From Bacteriovorax stolpii (GTDB lineage: Bacteria > Bdellovibrionota > Bacteriovoracia > Bacteriovoracales > Bacteriovoracaceae): a DNA stretch of 32,505 bases. The notes under the pieces were generated by a model. That model worked only from the letters and a program-made list of their open reading frames with translations, was not told the DNA's origin and searched no databases. The stretch covers positions 1-32,505 of the forward strand of contig CAMDQH010000028.1 in NCBI GenBank assembly GCA_945905815.1, written 5' to 3'. Every line of letters begins with the position of its first letter. Position 1 is the stretch's first letter. Position numbers and translations under genes: made by a program. Positions 8,461-16,420 of the stretch are shown piece after piece.

Positions 8461-9344
8461 TAATACACCCAAGGAAATTTATTCCATTCTGGTTCTCTTT
8501 TACCTAGAAAAGCTTCTTTACCTTCTTTCGCCTCATCAGAACCATAGGCCAGACGTGTCGCCTCTCCAGCAAAAATTTGTTGGCCAACCATTCCATCGTC
8601 TATCATGTTAAAAGCAAATTTAAGCATTTTCATAGCGGTTGGTGATTTTTGGCAAATGATGTGTGCCCAGGCAAGAGCTTCTGTTTCCAGGTCAGCATGA
8701 GCAACGACTTTATTGACCATACCCATTTGAAAAGCTTCTTCAGCTGAATAGGTTTGACCAAGAAAGAAAATTTCTCGCGCTCTTTTTTGGCCGATTTGTT
8801 TTGCCAGGTAAGCGGAACCGTATCCACCGTCAAAACTTGCAACATCAGGATCAGTTTGACGAAATTTTGCATGTTCCCTAGAAGCAATGGTTAAATCACA
8901 AACGCAATGAAGAGAATGTCCTCCTCCAACTGCCCACCCTGGTACTGCAGCAATAACTATTTTTGGCATAAACCTAATCATGCGCTGAACTTCTAAAATA
9001 TGGAGCCTTCCGTGGGGCAGATGACTCTCTTCTTCATCATATTCGTAACCTGTTTTACCTCTCACATTTTGATCCCCTCCTGCACTAAAAGAATAAACTC
9101 CATCTTTAGACGAGGGGCCATTGCCTGTAAGAATAATTGCACCTACATCATTTTGGCGATGGGCCCATTCGAAAGCAGTTAAGAGTTCGTCAACAGTTAG
9201 AGGCCTAAAAGCATTACGCATGTCTGGCCTATTGAAGGCAATTCGTACTGCTCCAGTTGAATTTGCTTTATGAAGGGTAATATCTTTAAAAGAATATCCT
9301 TTGATCTCTGACCAGGCGTTGTCATTAAAAATCGGAGAAATCAT
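8460..9344 (-). CDS. menB: 1,4-dihydroxy-2-naphthoyl-CoA synthase (MenB)
   Basis: MenB is a crotonase-fold enzyme that closes the second ring, converting o-succinylbenzoyl-CoA to DHNA-CoA. Diagnostic segments are FSAGGDQNVRG, VPGWAVGGGHSLH with the oxyanion-hole glycines, and KFRQTDPDVASFDGGYGSAY, which is specific to MenB among crotonases. The C-terminal EPEWNKFPW is also typical. The length of 294 residues is normal or slightly long. The ATG has GAGG a few bases upstream; the gap from ubiE is seven bases and the stop shares one base with the menF ATG. Confidence 0.97.
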   Translation of the reverse strand: MISPIFNDNAWSEIKGYSFKDITLHKANSTGAVRIAFNRPDMRNAFRPLTVDELLTAFEWAHRQNDVGAIILTGNGPSSKDGVYSFSAGGDQNVRGKTGYEYDEEESHLPHGRLHILEVQRMIRFMPKIVIAAVPGWAVGGGHSLHCVCDLTIASREHAKFRQTDPDVASFDGGYGSAYLAKQIGQKRAREIFFLGQTYSAEEAFQMGMVNKVVAHADLETEALAWAHIICQKSPTAMKMLKFAFNMIDDGMVGQQIFAGEATRLAYGSDEAKEGKEAFLGKREPEWNKFPWVY

Positions 9345-9351
9345 ATGGACC

Positions 9352-10029
9352 TCACTTCTTAGCTTGATAAATGTATGCTATCCCTCCAAAAAGGGGGGTA
9401 AAGGAAAGATGCTTAAAATCAGTATGTTGTTTCAGAAGATCCAAAAAATTTTCACCAGACGGAAAGCTAGCAGATGAAGTAATCAAATAATCATAAGCAT
9501 CGCCGCGACCACTGATGAAACTAAAAACGGGAAAATAAATTTTAAGCAATCCAAAATACAAAAAAGAAAAAAAACTATTTTCAGGCCTTCCAAACTCTAA
9601 AATATATGTCGAACTTGAGACGCGCGAAAGCTCTTTAAGTGCTAGTGGTAAATCTTCAACATTTCTAATTCCAAAAGAAACTGTAGCTGATTCAAAGGAT
9701 TTATCTGGAAATGGTAAGGCACTAAGATCAGAGACTTGAAATTTAACCTTAGAGCCGGCCGCCTCGCCTCTTTTAAGAGCGAGTTTTATCATTTGAGGTG
9801 AAAAATCTATCGCTGTTATACTATGTGATCCAAGCTTCTCTATTAAAAAAGCAATGTCTCCGGTTCCTGTAGCACAATCAAGAACCCGGTTTTCATTTTC
9901 AGAAGTAGCAAGTTTGGCCAACTTGTTTTTCCAAAGACGATGAGTCCCCATGGATAAGATATCATTCAAGATATCGTATCTTCCTGAGATATCGTCAAAC
10001 ATTGTCTTAATAAATTCGGCTTTAGGCAT
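9352..10029 (-). CDS. ubiE: Demethylmenaquinone methyltransferase (MenG/UbiE)
   Basis: This SAM-dependent C-methyltransferase makes menaquinone from demethylmenaquinone. The 225-residue protein begins KTMFDDISGRYDILND, the signature start of UbiE/MenG. SAM motif I is LDCATGTGDIAFL, followed by DFSPQMIKLA and SFGIRNVEDLPLAL, the latter another UbiE signature. It lies one base after aroF and seven before menB. With only menaquinone genes around and no ubiquinone-specific gene in view, the menaquinone role is the more likely one. Confidence 0.95.
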   Translation of the reverse strand: MPKAEFIKTMFDDISGRYDILNDILSMGTHRLWKNKLAKLATSENENRVLDCATGTGDIAFLIEKLGSHSITAIDFSPQMIKLALKRGEAAGSKVKFQVSDLSALPFPDKSFESATVSFGIRNVEDLPLALKELSRVSSSTYILEFGRPENSFFSFLYFGLLKIYFPVFSFISGRGDAYDYLITSSASFPSGENFLDLLKQHTDFKHLSFTPLFGGIAYIYQAKK

Positions 10030-10030
10030 A

Positions 10031-10798
10031 TTATACTCTTAGTACTTTATTAAAATGAGGAGCAAGTTCTTTAATTTTTTGGACGAGCTCAGTCGCGATC
10101 TCAGGCCCAATTGATTGTTGTCCATCTGAAAGAGCGTTATCAGGATCAGGGTGAACCTCAACCATAATTCCATCTGCTCCTGCGGCCAATGCTGCAACTG
10201 CTGCATCCGAAACATAACGACGATCGCCCATGGCATGAGAAGGATCAACAATGACTTTAAAAGCAGTATTTTTCTTTAAATAAATAACGCTTCCAAGATC
10301 GAGAAGATTTCTAAGCTTATTATCAAAAGACCTTACGCCTCTTTCACACAAAATAATGTTTTCCTGCCCTAATGCTTGCAAATACTCAGAGGCACCAAGC
10401 CATTCACTTATGGTGGCACTAAAGCCTCGTTTCAATATAACCGGCACTTGATAATTACCAAGCTCTTTTAAGAGTTCATAGTTATACATATTGCGGGCAC
10501 CTACTTGAAAACAACTTACAATCGGCAGGAGACCATCAATTTGTCGGGGATCAGTGATCTCTGTTACAAAACTCAATTTATGACTTTTTTTAATTTCTTT
10601 TATTAATTCAATTCCGACAATTCCAAGGCCTTGGAAAGAGTTTTTATTTGTCCGCATTTTATAAATGCCACCCCTTATTACAGAGGGACCAAATGGCAAA
10701 CTTAAAATCGCCTTCATTTGTTCAGAACTCTCAACGGCACATGGGCCGCCAATGAATAAAAATTCGTTTTTATCTATAAAAGGTGTTTCATTTTTCAT
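10031..10798 (-). CDS. aroF: 3-deoxy-7-phosphoheptulonate (DAHP) synthase, AroF/KDO8PS-like type
   Basis: The enzyme condenses phosphoenolpyruvate with erythrose 4-phosphate, the entry to the shikimate pathway that yields chorismate. The short 255-residue form lacks an ACT or chorismate-mutase regulatory domain, so feedback regulation is not visible. Motifs of the I-beta class are GGPCAVES near residue 17, MRTNKNSFQGLG, PVILKRGFSATISEW, and VDPSHAMGDR with DGIMVEVHPDP near the end. The ATG overlaps the prenyl synthase stop (ATGA). Placement inside the men operon suggests it feeds chorismate to menaquinone; whether it is the only DAHP synthase cannot be seen here. Confidence 0.93.
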   Translation of the reverse strand: MKNETPFIDKNEFLFIGGPCAVESSEQMKAILSLPFGPSVIRGGIYKMRTNKNSFQGLGIVGIELIKEIKKSHKLSFVTEITDPRQIDGLLPIVSCFQVGARNMYNYELLKELGNYQVPVILKRGFSATISEWLGASEYLQALGQENIILCERGVRSFDNKLRNLLDLGSVIYLKKNTAFKVIVDPSHAMGDRRYVSDAAVAALAAGADGIMVEVHPDPDNALSDGQQSIGPEIATELVQKIKELAPHFNKVLRV

Positions 10799-11718
10799 CT
10801 TACACGTCCTTGAACACCCTCGAGGAACTGTAATACACTTTTATATTCATCGGATGAATGAGAGATATTTTCTTTTTCAGCAAGTACAAACAATAGGTGA
10901 TACGTCTCTTCGAACAATTCGGTGACTTTTTCGAAAGTTTTTAATTTTGCGTCCTCTATTTGATTATCTGTCCATGGAGGATTATCAAATTTTGTGCCGC
11001 GAAGTTGGTATATCGCATAATAAAGTTCTGGATAGCTCTGGATAAGATTCAGAGTCGTAAAATTGATTAACCCTTCTTTTAAATCTTTTGCATACTCCTT
11101 ACCTGAAGATAAAGAGTAGTCCAAATTATCATCAACCAATTGAAAGGCAAGGCCAAGTTTAAAACCAAGCTGTTTACAGATCTCTTGAGACTCTAAGCTT
11201 AGTCCAGTCGTTACTGCTACTGAATGACAATTCCAGGCTATAAGTGCCCCGGTTTTTTTAAGGGCCACAGACTCTAAGTCTTCCCAATTTACATGTGCTT
11301 TCAATTTTAGTTCATCTTGTTCAAATTCTCCTGCTACAATTTCTTCTAACGTTTCAGCAAGAGTTTTCAAGATTTCATATTTTTCAAGTCGCACAAGTTC
11401 AGCAATGACACTTGCCAATAAATAGTCCCCGGCCAAGACCGCTTTCGAATTGGGCATAAAAGAGTTTAATGTTGGCCGGTCACGTCTTATGAAAGCATTA
11501 TCTACAACATCATCATGTATAAGGGACGCATTATGTATGAGCTCACTGGCCCAACAGATATCTCTACAATTTTCTTCCCCAAGTTTGAGCAATTTGCCTA
11601 ATTGCATAGTCAGTTTGGGACGAAAAAGTTTTCCTGGGCTTTCTAAGTGATTGTTAAGGATCTTATATACTACTGATCCTGATCGGATTTTATCTGCTGC
11701 CATACCTAAATTAAGCAT
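10795..11718 (-). CDS. Long-chain trans-polyprenyl diphosphate synthase (menaquinone side chain)
   Basis: This isoprenoid synthase elongates farnesyl diphosphate to the C30-C45 tail used by MenA. The first Asp-rich motif is HDDVVD (Asp69-Asp73), followed by RRDRPT, and the second is VDDNLD (195-199); GKLFRPKL near residue 30 binds the substrate diphosphate. Small residues ahead of the first motif (NASLIHDD) fit a long-chain product, but chain length cannot be fixed by eye. The 307 residues match IspB/HepT proteins. This is the first gene of the ten-gene men operon; an AAAGGG ribosome site precedes the ATG and a perfect inverted repeat lies 22-42 bases upstream. Confidence 0.92.
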   Translation of the reverse strand: MLNLGMAADKIRSGSVVYKILNNHLESPGKLFRPKLTMQLGKLLKLGEENCRDICWASELIHNASLIHDDVVDNAFIRRDRPTLNSFMPNSKAVLAGDYLLASVIAELVRLEKYEILKTLAETLEEIVAGEFEQDELKLKAHVNWEDLESVALKKTGALIAWNCHSVAVTTGLSLESQEICKQLGFKLGLAFQLVDDNLDYSLSSGKEYAKDLKEGLINFTTLNLIQSYPELYYAIYQLRGTKFDNPPWTDNQIEDAKLKTFEKVTELFEETYHLLFVLAEKENISHSSDEYKSVLQFLEGVQGRVR

Positions 11719-11740
11719 AGAAAGCCCTTTTTTAATGTCC

Positions 11741-11760
11741 AGTTTAAGCTTCCTTAAACT
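11741..11760. repeat. Perfect 8-base inverted repeat ahead of the men operon
   Basis: AGTTTAAG at 11741-11748 and CTTAAACT at 11753-11760 are perfect inverted copies with a 4-base centre. The element lies 22-42 bases before the ATG of the first men gene, within its probable 5' untranslated leader or promoter, and about 125 bases before the divergent photolyase-related gene. It could be a dimeric-repressor operator or an mRNA hairpin. No clear -10/-35 pair for the men operon could be chosen. Confidence 0.45.
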
Positions 11761-11885
11761 ACCCTAGCTCCCTTGGTTTTGCTTAACCCATTTGGCCTGT
11801 CTAGTTTTTGATACATGTTTGTTTAAACTATTTCCGGCTTAAATTAGATGCTGCAATTAACTTCAAATTCAAATATAGTTCATGT

Positions 11886-13370
11886 ATGAACACGGCCTTA
11901 GTTATTCTCGGTGACCAACTTTTTCCAATTAAGTTTTATGCCTCATTGCCGCATAAATTAGTTTTTATGGCAGAAGATGTTGGGCTTGCAACTCATTACA
12001 AATATCATAAGCACAAGATAGCCTTTTTTTTCGCCTCAATGCGTTCATATGCTGATGAACTTCGTGAATTAAAATTCAATTTAACTTACATGGAACTTTC
12101 AGATATAAGTTTCATAGACGGTCTAAAATCTTTTGTAAAAAAAAACAAAGTTTCTAAAATCTGCATGGCCGAAGTGCAGGATAAGTTTTTTGAATCATTA
12201 CTGGTTTCTTTTTTTATGGAAAACAATATTACTCATGAATTTCTTGAGTCCCCCATGTTTTTATGTCCCCGAACAGAATTTAAAAAATACCTCCTAAAAC
12301 ATCCAAAGCCTTTCATGAAATCTTTTTATGAAAAAGAAAGAAAAAGACTCAGTATTCTTTTAACTCCAAGCGGGACACCTGTTGGTGGGCAATGGAGCTT
12401 TGATGACGAGAATAGAAAAAAAGCGCCAAAAGTATTAACAAATCTTAAGATTTTAGAGCACCCTAAAAATGTAACCCTAAACGAGGTGATAATATTAATT
12501 AATAAAAAGTTCCCATCTCATCCAGGTTCTCTTGATAATTTCTGGCTCCCAGTAAATAGAAAAGAGTCGTTAAAAACTCTTAAACATTTCTTAAAAAATC
12601 ATTTAGCTGATTTTGGAAGCTATCAAGATGCAATTACTACACGAGACCCCTTTTTATTTCATTCGATGATCTCTCCTATGCTCAACAATGGATTAATCAC
12701 ACCGCAAGAAGTCATTGAGCACACGTTGAAAACGATGAGTGAAAACTCAGAAATACCACTTCATTCTGTTGAGGGCTTTTTAAGGCAAATCTTAGGATGG
12801 AGAGAATTTGTAAGAGGAATCTATCAGAATTTTTCAGAAAAAGAAGAAAACACGAATTTCTTTAATCATCAAAGAAAACTTTCAAGCCACTGGTACGATG
12901 GAACAACAGGAATTTTGCCTGTTGATGATGCTATTAAAAAAGCTAACAAGTATGGTTATTGTCACCATATTGAGCGACTGATGATTCTATCCAATATCAT
13001 GCTCTTGTCAGAGATTGACCCCAAAGAAGTTCATAGATGGTTTATGGAAATGTTTGTTGATAGTGCAGACTGGGTCATGGGACCTAACGTATACGGGATG
13101 GGACAATTTTCCGATGGAGGATTATTTGCTACCAAGCCATATATTTCAGGAAGTAATTATATCCTTAAAATGTCTGATTATAAAAAAAATGATGAATGGA
13201 CTAATATCTGGGATGGTCTTTACTGGAGATTTATCGATAAACACTCTGTGTTTTTCTCAAAAAATCACCGAATGAATATGATGGTTAAGCTATCTGAGAA
13301 GATGGATCCCGATAAGAAATTAAAATTGTTTGAATTTGCAGAAATTTTTATCAAATCTAAAACAATCTAG
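11886..13370 (+). CDS. Cryptochrome/photolyase-related protein (FeS-BCP type) lacking the cluster cysteines
   Basis: The protein belongs to the deoxyribodipyrimidine-photolyase-related family, whose studied members are FAD proteins with (6-4) photolyase or cryptochrome roles. It starts MNTALVILGDQLFP and has GWREFVRGIY (304-313), CHHIERLMILSN (359-370), DWVMGPNVYGMGQFSDGG (395-412) and TKPYISG, all family hallmarks. Its 494 residues are near normal. The [4Fe-4S] cysteines are absent: ILPVDDAIKK replaces the first Cys region, and the loop between MSDY (429-432) and LYWRF is about 12 residues with no Cys instead of a longer C-x2-C-x12-C loop. A TTG at 11808 would add 26 atypical residues, so I chose the ATG at 11886. 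TATAGT at 11874-11879 could make a leaderless transcript. It overlaps the next gene tail-to-tail by 4 bases. Confidence 0.92.
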   Translation: MNTALVILGDQLFPIKFYASLPHKLVFMAEDVGLATHYKYHKHKIAFFFASMRSYADELRELKFNLTYMELSDISFIDGLKSFVKKNKVSKICMAEVQDKFFESLLVSFFMENNITHEFLESPMFLCPRTEFKKYLLKHPKPFMKSFYEKERKRLSILLTPSGTPVGGQWSFDDENRKKAPKVLTNLKILEHPKNVTLNEVIILINKKFPSHPGSLDNFWLPVNRKESLKTLKHFLKNHLADFGSYQDAITTRDPFLFHSMISPMLNNGLITPQEVIEHTLKTMSENSEIPLHSVEGFLRQILGWREFVRGIYQNFSEKEENTNFFNHQRKLSSHWYDGTTGILPVDDAIKKANKYGYCHHIERLMILSNIMLLSEIDPKEVHRWFMEMFVDSADWVMGPNVYGMGQFSDGGLFATKPYISGSNYILKMSDYKKNDEWTNIWDGLYWRFIDKHSVFFSKNHRMNMMVKLSEKMDPDKKLKLFEFAEIFIKSKTI

Positions 13371-13705
13371 ATCGCTCTTATGAAAAGAAATAGATTAAAA
13401 ACAAATAACATAAATGCGGGAAGCATAGCAATTAACGGATCTTTAATCCTAATGCGAGCACACATACCTAGCAGCATTAAAAGAGCTAGACCAGCCGAAG
13501 CAAGCACTAGAAGTATGTGCGAATAAAAACCTAAAATTAAGCCGATTGCACCTAATATCTCCAGAACTCCCGTTAATTTCCTAAAGCGTAGCAGGCCATA
13601 GCGTTTAAACTCTATGATTGTATCCTTTGAAAATAGACAAAGTGGTCCATAGAATAGAAACGCCACAATTGAGGCTATTTGAACTCCAAATTCAGTTGTT
13701 TGCAT
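13367..13705 (-). CDS. DoxX-like small membrane protein
   Basis: The 112-residue protein has four hydrophobic segments and the DoxX-like pattern of an N-terminal helix, a Lys/Arg-rich FRKLTGVLEILGAIGLILG segment and a final helix pair. MCARIRIKDPLIAMLPAFML closely matches HLKIRDPLIKSLPALLML in the divergent gene at 13806, so the two are paralogues. DoxX-like proteins are inner-membrane proteins of poorly known function, some linked to redox stress. It is convergent with the photolyase-related gene (4-base overlap) and divergent from its paralogue, sharing a 100-base promoter region. Confidence 0.8.
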   Translation of the reverse strand: MQTTEFGVQIASIVAFLFYGPLCLFSKDTIIEFKRYGLLRFRKLTGVLEILGAIGLILGFYSHILLVLASAGLALLMLLGMCARIRIKDPLIAMLPAFMLFVFNLFLFIRAI

Positions 13706-13805
13706 TTTGTCTCACTCTTGTCGAATAGAAAAATTTGTCATGAAGTTGTTAGTTTCAGTAAAATATTAGCATACTAAAATGATTCTTATAACACTAGGGC
13801 CCTAA

Positions 13806-14177
13806 ATGACTTGGACAATAGCTAACATTTTACAAGTTATCATGGCCGGTGGATTAATCAACGTATGGTTACTTCGTTTTAATAAACACACTCCATTCAG
13901 AGGGGGATCTTCTAAATCAATCATTGAAGAATTCGCCACCTACGGCTTACCTGCTTGGTTTAGTTATTTAGTGGGAGCTCTCAAGATATCATCGGCAATA
14001 CTGCTTATCGCCGGCATCTGGTTGCCTCAGCTGGTTCTTCCTGTTTCAAGTCTCGTTTCATCTCTAATGGTTGGTGCAATTTTAATGCATCTTAAGATAC
14101 GGGATCCTCTTATAAAGTCATTACCTGCATTATTAATGCTCATTTTAGGTTTAAGCATCATTTTGATGACTGCCTAA
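13806..14177 (+). CDS. DoxX-like small membrane protein
   Basis: This 123-residue protein with about four membrane helices is a paralogue of the product of 13367-13705: both carry the segment (K/R)IRDPLI near the last helix and a central YGL...GALKI/GVLEI stretch. It is a DoxX_2-type inner-membrane protein whose molecular role is unknown. The ATG at 13806 has no strong ribosome site. The 3' end overlaps the DUF2071 gene tail-to-tail by 20 bases. The neighbourhood suggests a role in light or oxidative stress, but only by association. Confidence 0.8.
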   Translation: MTWTIANILQVIMAGGLINVWLLRFNKHTPFRGGSSKSIIEEFATYGLPAWFSYLVGALKISSAILLIAGIWLPQLVLPVSSLVSSLMVGAILMHLKIRDPLIKSLPALLMLILGLSIILMTA

Positions 14178-15174
14178 GTTTATAAAATGGCTTAAATTTA
14201 ACTTTGAGTTCCTTACAGTAACCTTGCCCAATAAATTCTTTCGCTCTTAAATCTGATCCTAGCTGGGATGAAAAATTGTCTTGGAATTTTTTTATTTCTA
14301 AGTCATTGAATTGCCAAGGAATATGTTCCACAATGCCATGAAGTGAATCTCGGTTTCTTTTTGTAAATAAACCATACCTTTCAGTTGCCCATAGATCAAA
14401 GAGACTGCTTGTTTTCTTGTCTCCTATTTCTGCCAAAATTTCGAGTGACGTATCAGAGTTCTGACTTTTGCAAAAATAAGAATTTTGATTTATTTCAATT
14501 TTAATAGCCGCTAAACGATAAGGCAGAGAAAAAATACTTCTCGCAATAAAAATAGCCGGTCTTAAATCAGCATCTAAAGTGAAAAAATAGACTCCCTTAA
14601 TTCCATCTACTTCAACATAAGTCCTGAGATTTAATTCATTTAATTTAGTCAGGCCTGGAACAGAAGGTAAGAAGGGAAATCGAATACTATCCATTTTGAA
14701 TGAGACAATTGAAATAACTGCTTTGCCATTATATTCATCAAGCTTAAACGGTACATGACTCTGTAAAAGCTTAGGCTCCACCTGATAATGCAAGAAGAGC
14801 ACGTCTTTCCACGTTTGGGCCATAATCCAGCCTCTGCTTTGGAGCGTAAGTGCCCAGAAATAAAGTAGCGGCTGAAGACAAGTTCTCCCCCATAGTAAAA
14901 CAGGACTCGAAAAACCAAAGATCGGTATCTGAAACCAAGAAACATATATATGAATCGGAGTAAGAATCAAAAACCATAAGGCAGTCAGTCTCGCTGATAT
15001 GTCCCTAAACCTAATTGTCCACAATCCAAATGCCAAAGAAGCTTCAATAACTCCTGCGCAAAAGTTGATAAGTAACTTGTTATCAAAAGGAATTGCCGGG
15101 TTAAACAACTGTGGCATAAAAAAATGTAACAAACTGGCAAAAAATAAAATCAAGGTTAGGATAAATCGTGACAT
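14158..15174 (-). CDS. DoxX-like membrane domain fused to DUF2071
   Basis: The 338-residue protein has two parts. Residues 1 to about 110 hold four hydrophobic helices (including FNPAIPFDNKLLINFCAG and WFLILTPIHIYVSW) resembling DoxX-like proteins. From about 115 to 320 it matches DUF2071/YqjF: WKDVLFLHYQVEPKLLQSHV, KAVISIVSFKM, ELNLRTYVEVDG, then KGVYFFTLDAD and a late GIVEHIPWQ segment. DUF2071 proteins are uncharacterised. The stop of the upstream hotdog gene is immediately followed by this ATG, so the two are co-transcribed. The fusion makes it the third DoxX-like segment within 2 kb. Confidence 0.82.
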   Translation of the reverse strand: MSRFILTLILFFASLLHFFMPQLFNPAIPFDNKLLINFCAGVIEASLAFGLWTIRFRDISARLTALWFLILTPIHIYVSWFQIPIFGFSSPVLLWGRTCLQPLLYFWALTLQSRGWIMAQTWKDVLFLHYQVEPKLLQSHVPFKLDEYNGKAVISIVSFKMDSIRFPFLPSVPGLTKLNELNLRTYVEVDGIKGVYFFTLDADLRPAIFIARSIFSLPYRLAAIKIEINQNSYFCKSQNSDTSLEILAEIGDKKTSSLFDLWATERYGLFTKRNRDSLHGIVEHIPWQFNDLEIKKFQDNFSSQLGSDLRAKEFIGQGYCKELKVKFKPFYKLRQSSK

Positions 15175-15633
15175 TTAGCCCATCAACTTCTGTTCACTTA
15201 TGTTTATGAGAGTAAATTCATTCATCATGATCTTCTTTCCCATCATTTCAATATGGCCACGGAATCTAAAAGAGTTTTCAATGTGGTCGAGTAATTCCAC
15301 CTTAATGTCTAGAGTTTCACCGGGTCTGGCAAAGTTTTTATATTTTGCCATGTGGATGGCCCGTAGGACTCCCAAGGCCCAGCCTTTTGTTTTCTCTGAA
15401 TCGTAGTCAGGAATGGGTGAATGGTGCTCGCTTATCATGAGCCCAGCGGCCTGAGTAGTCATCTCCTGCATGATCGCACCGGGAACAATAGGCACGTGCG
15501 GAAAATGTCCTAAGAGATAAAACTCATCTCCTTGAGGGGTAACTTGCGCATGCAAGTAATGATCAGAGTGTTCAACCACGTTAGAAAGAAAAAGATATGG
15601 GGGCCTATGATGAAGACGTTTCTGAATATTCAT
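15175..15633 (-). CDS. FabZ/FabA-like hotdog-fold protein
   Basis: The 152-residue protein carries the FabZ-type core: RPPYLFLSNVVEH, then GHFPHVPIVPGAIMQEMTTQAAG at about 42-64 with the His expected of 3-hydroxyacyl-ACP dehydratases, and later FARPGETLDIKVEL. It probably acts on an acyl thioester in the cytoplasm, as a dehydratase or thioesterase-like hotdog enzyme. The substrate is unknown, and the house-keeping FabZ is likely encoded elsewhere. A good AAGGAAG ribosome site precedes the ATG. It leads a two-gene unit with the DoxX/DUF2071 gene and is divergent from the TIGR03643 gene. Confidence 0.78.
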   Translation of the reverse strand: MNIQKRLHHRPPYLFLSNVVEHSDHYLHAQVTPQGDEFYLLGHFPHVPIVPGAIMQEMTTQAAGLMISEHHSPIPDYDSEKTKGWALGVLRAIHMAKYKNFARPGETLDIKVELLDHIENSFRFRGHIEMMGKKIMMNEFTLINISEQKLMG

Positions 15634-15710
15634 ATACTTCCTTGGAATAAAGACAATTTCGTCTAAGTTTTGTCACTTGTAAAAAGAATTTCAACATCTA
15701 AAATGATAAT

Positions 15711-16007
15711 ATGAGCATATCACGCAAGCTGAAAAGCAAGTTTGAAACTTTTACGATTGAAGACACTGACCGGATCGTCAGAATGGGATGGGAAGATCGA
15801 ACGAGCTACCAGGCGATTGAATTACAATTTGGTTTAACACCTTCTGAGTTAGTTCACTTTATGCGTTTTACTTTAGACCATAGCAGTTTCAAAAGATGGC
15901 GCAGAAGAGTTTTCGAGCAGGGCAAACTAAAGAACTCGCCACACAAAGATTTTCGGTTTAAGTGCAAATCCCAGAGGATGGATGGAAGTACCAAGAATTA
16001 TAAATAA
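15711..16007 (+). CDS. TIGR03643-type small protein of photolyase neighbourhoods
   Basis: The 98-residue basic, soluble protein contains IEDTDRIVRMGWEDRTSYQAIE and a GLTPSELVHFMR...FKRWRRRV segment, which I recognise as the TIGR03643 family. Such proteins are small, of unknown function, and commonly found with cryptochrome/photolyase genes. The middle looks like a helix-turn-helix-like fold (GWEDRTSYQAIELQFGLTPSELV), which suggests nucleic acid contact, but that is inference. The last ten bases overlap the convergent membrane-protein gene. CACTTGTAAAA at 15673-15683 upstream loosely resembles the box near gbsR/folE. Confidence 0.8.
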   Translation: MSISRKLKSKFETFTIEDTDRIVRMGWEDRTSYQAIELQFGLTPSELVHFMRFTLDHSSFKRWRRRVFEQGKLKNSPHKDFRFKCKSQRMDGSTKNYK

Positions 16008-16420
16008 GGCCAAATGATTAAGATCAGAAGTTTTAAGGTCCACAGGAATGTCCTTATCCAGTTTGTTTGAACCAGTCGCCCAATTAATATTGTATTCTTA
16101 CCTTCAAGTAACTTTTCATGCAAAGGGACTTGGATAAAGAAAGTGGATAGCCAAATAAGAATAACTAAAAACACGCTTACAGAAGAATACACGGTAGTTT
16201 TTTCGTAAAAAATCCAGCAAGTGACAAATAGCTCTGTCAGCATGAGAGGAATTGTAACAAACGAAATACCTCGCTGATGAGATATCATTGCCACGGAAAA
16301 ATCCTCTTCCTCATAATAAAAGAAACTGGGGTAATGGAGAATCTGAACTATCCATATAAGAACAAACAGTCCAAAACTGACAAGAAGATTTATGTGATCA
16401 GGCGAGAAATGTTTTATCAC
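15998..16420 (-). CDS. Small polytopic membrane protein, DUF1772-like pattern
   Basis: The 140-residue protein has four hydrophobic helices. Conserved-looking polar motifs sit between them: VQILHYPSF after helix 1, then FIQVPLHEKLLEG and LVQTNWIRTFLWTLK before the last helix. The NWIRT...W ending resembles DUF1772-type membrane proteins, but the match is by eye and tentative. The start is a GTG at 16420 with AGAGAAG about seven bases upstream; no ATG is available near. It overlaps the preceding membrane-protein gene by 23 bases, implying co-translation, and is the last gene of the folE-osmC-membrane unit. Confidence 0.65.
   Translation of the reverse strand: MIKHFSPDHINLLVSFGLFVLIWIVQILHYPSFFYYEEEDFSVAMISHQRGISFVTIPLMLTELFVTCWIFYEKTTVYSSVSVFLVILIWLSTFFIQVPLHEKLLEGKNTILIGRLVQTNWIRTFLWTLKLLILIIWPYL

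Noticed and set aside
11808-11885. Upstream TTG extension of the photolyase-related protein by 26 residues
   Set aside because: The added residues are not like the family N-terminus, whereas the ATG at 11886 starts exactly at the conserved NTALVILGDQLFP.
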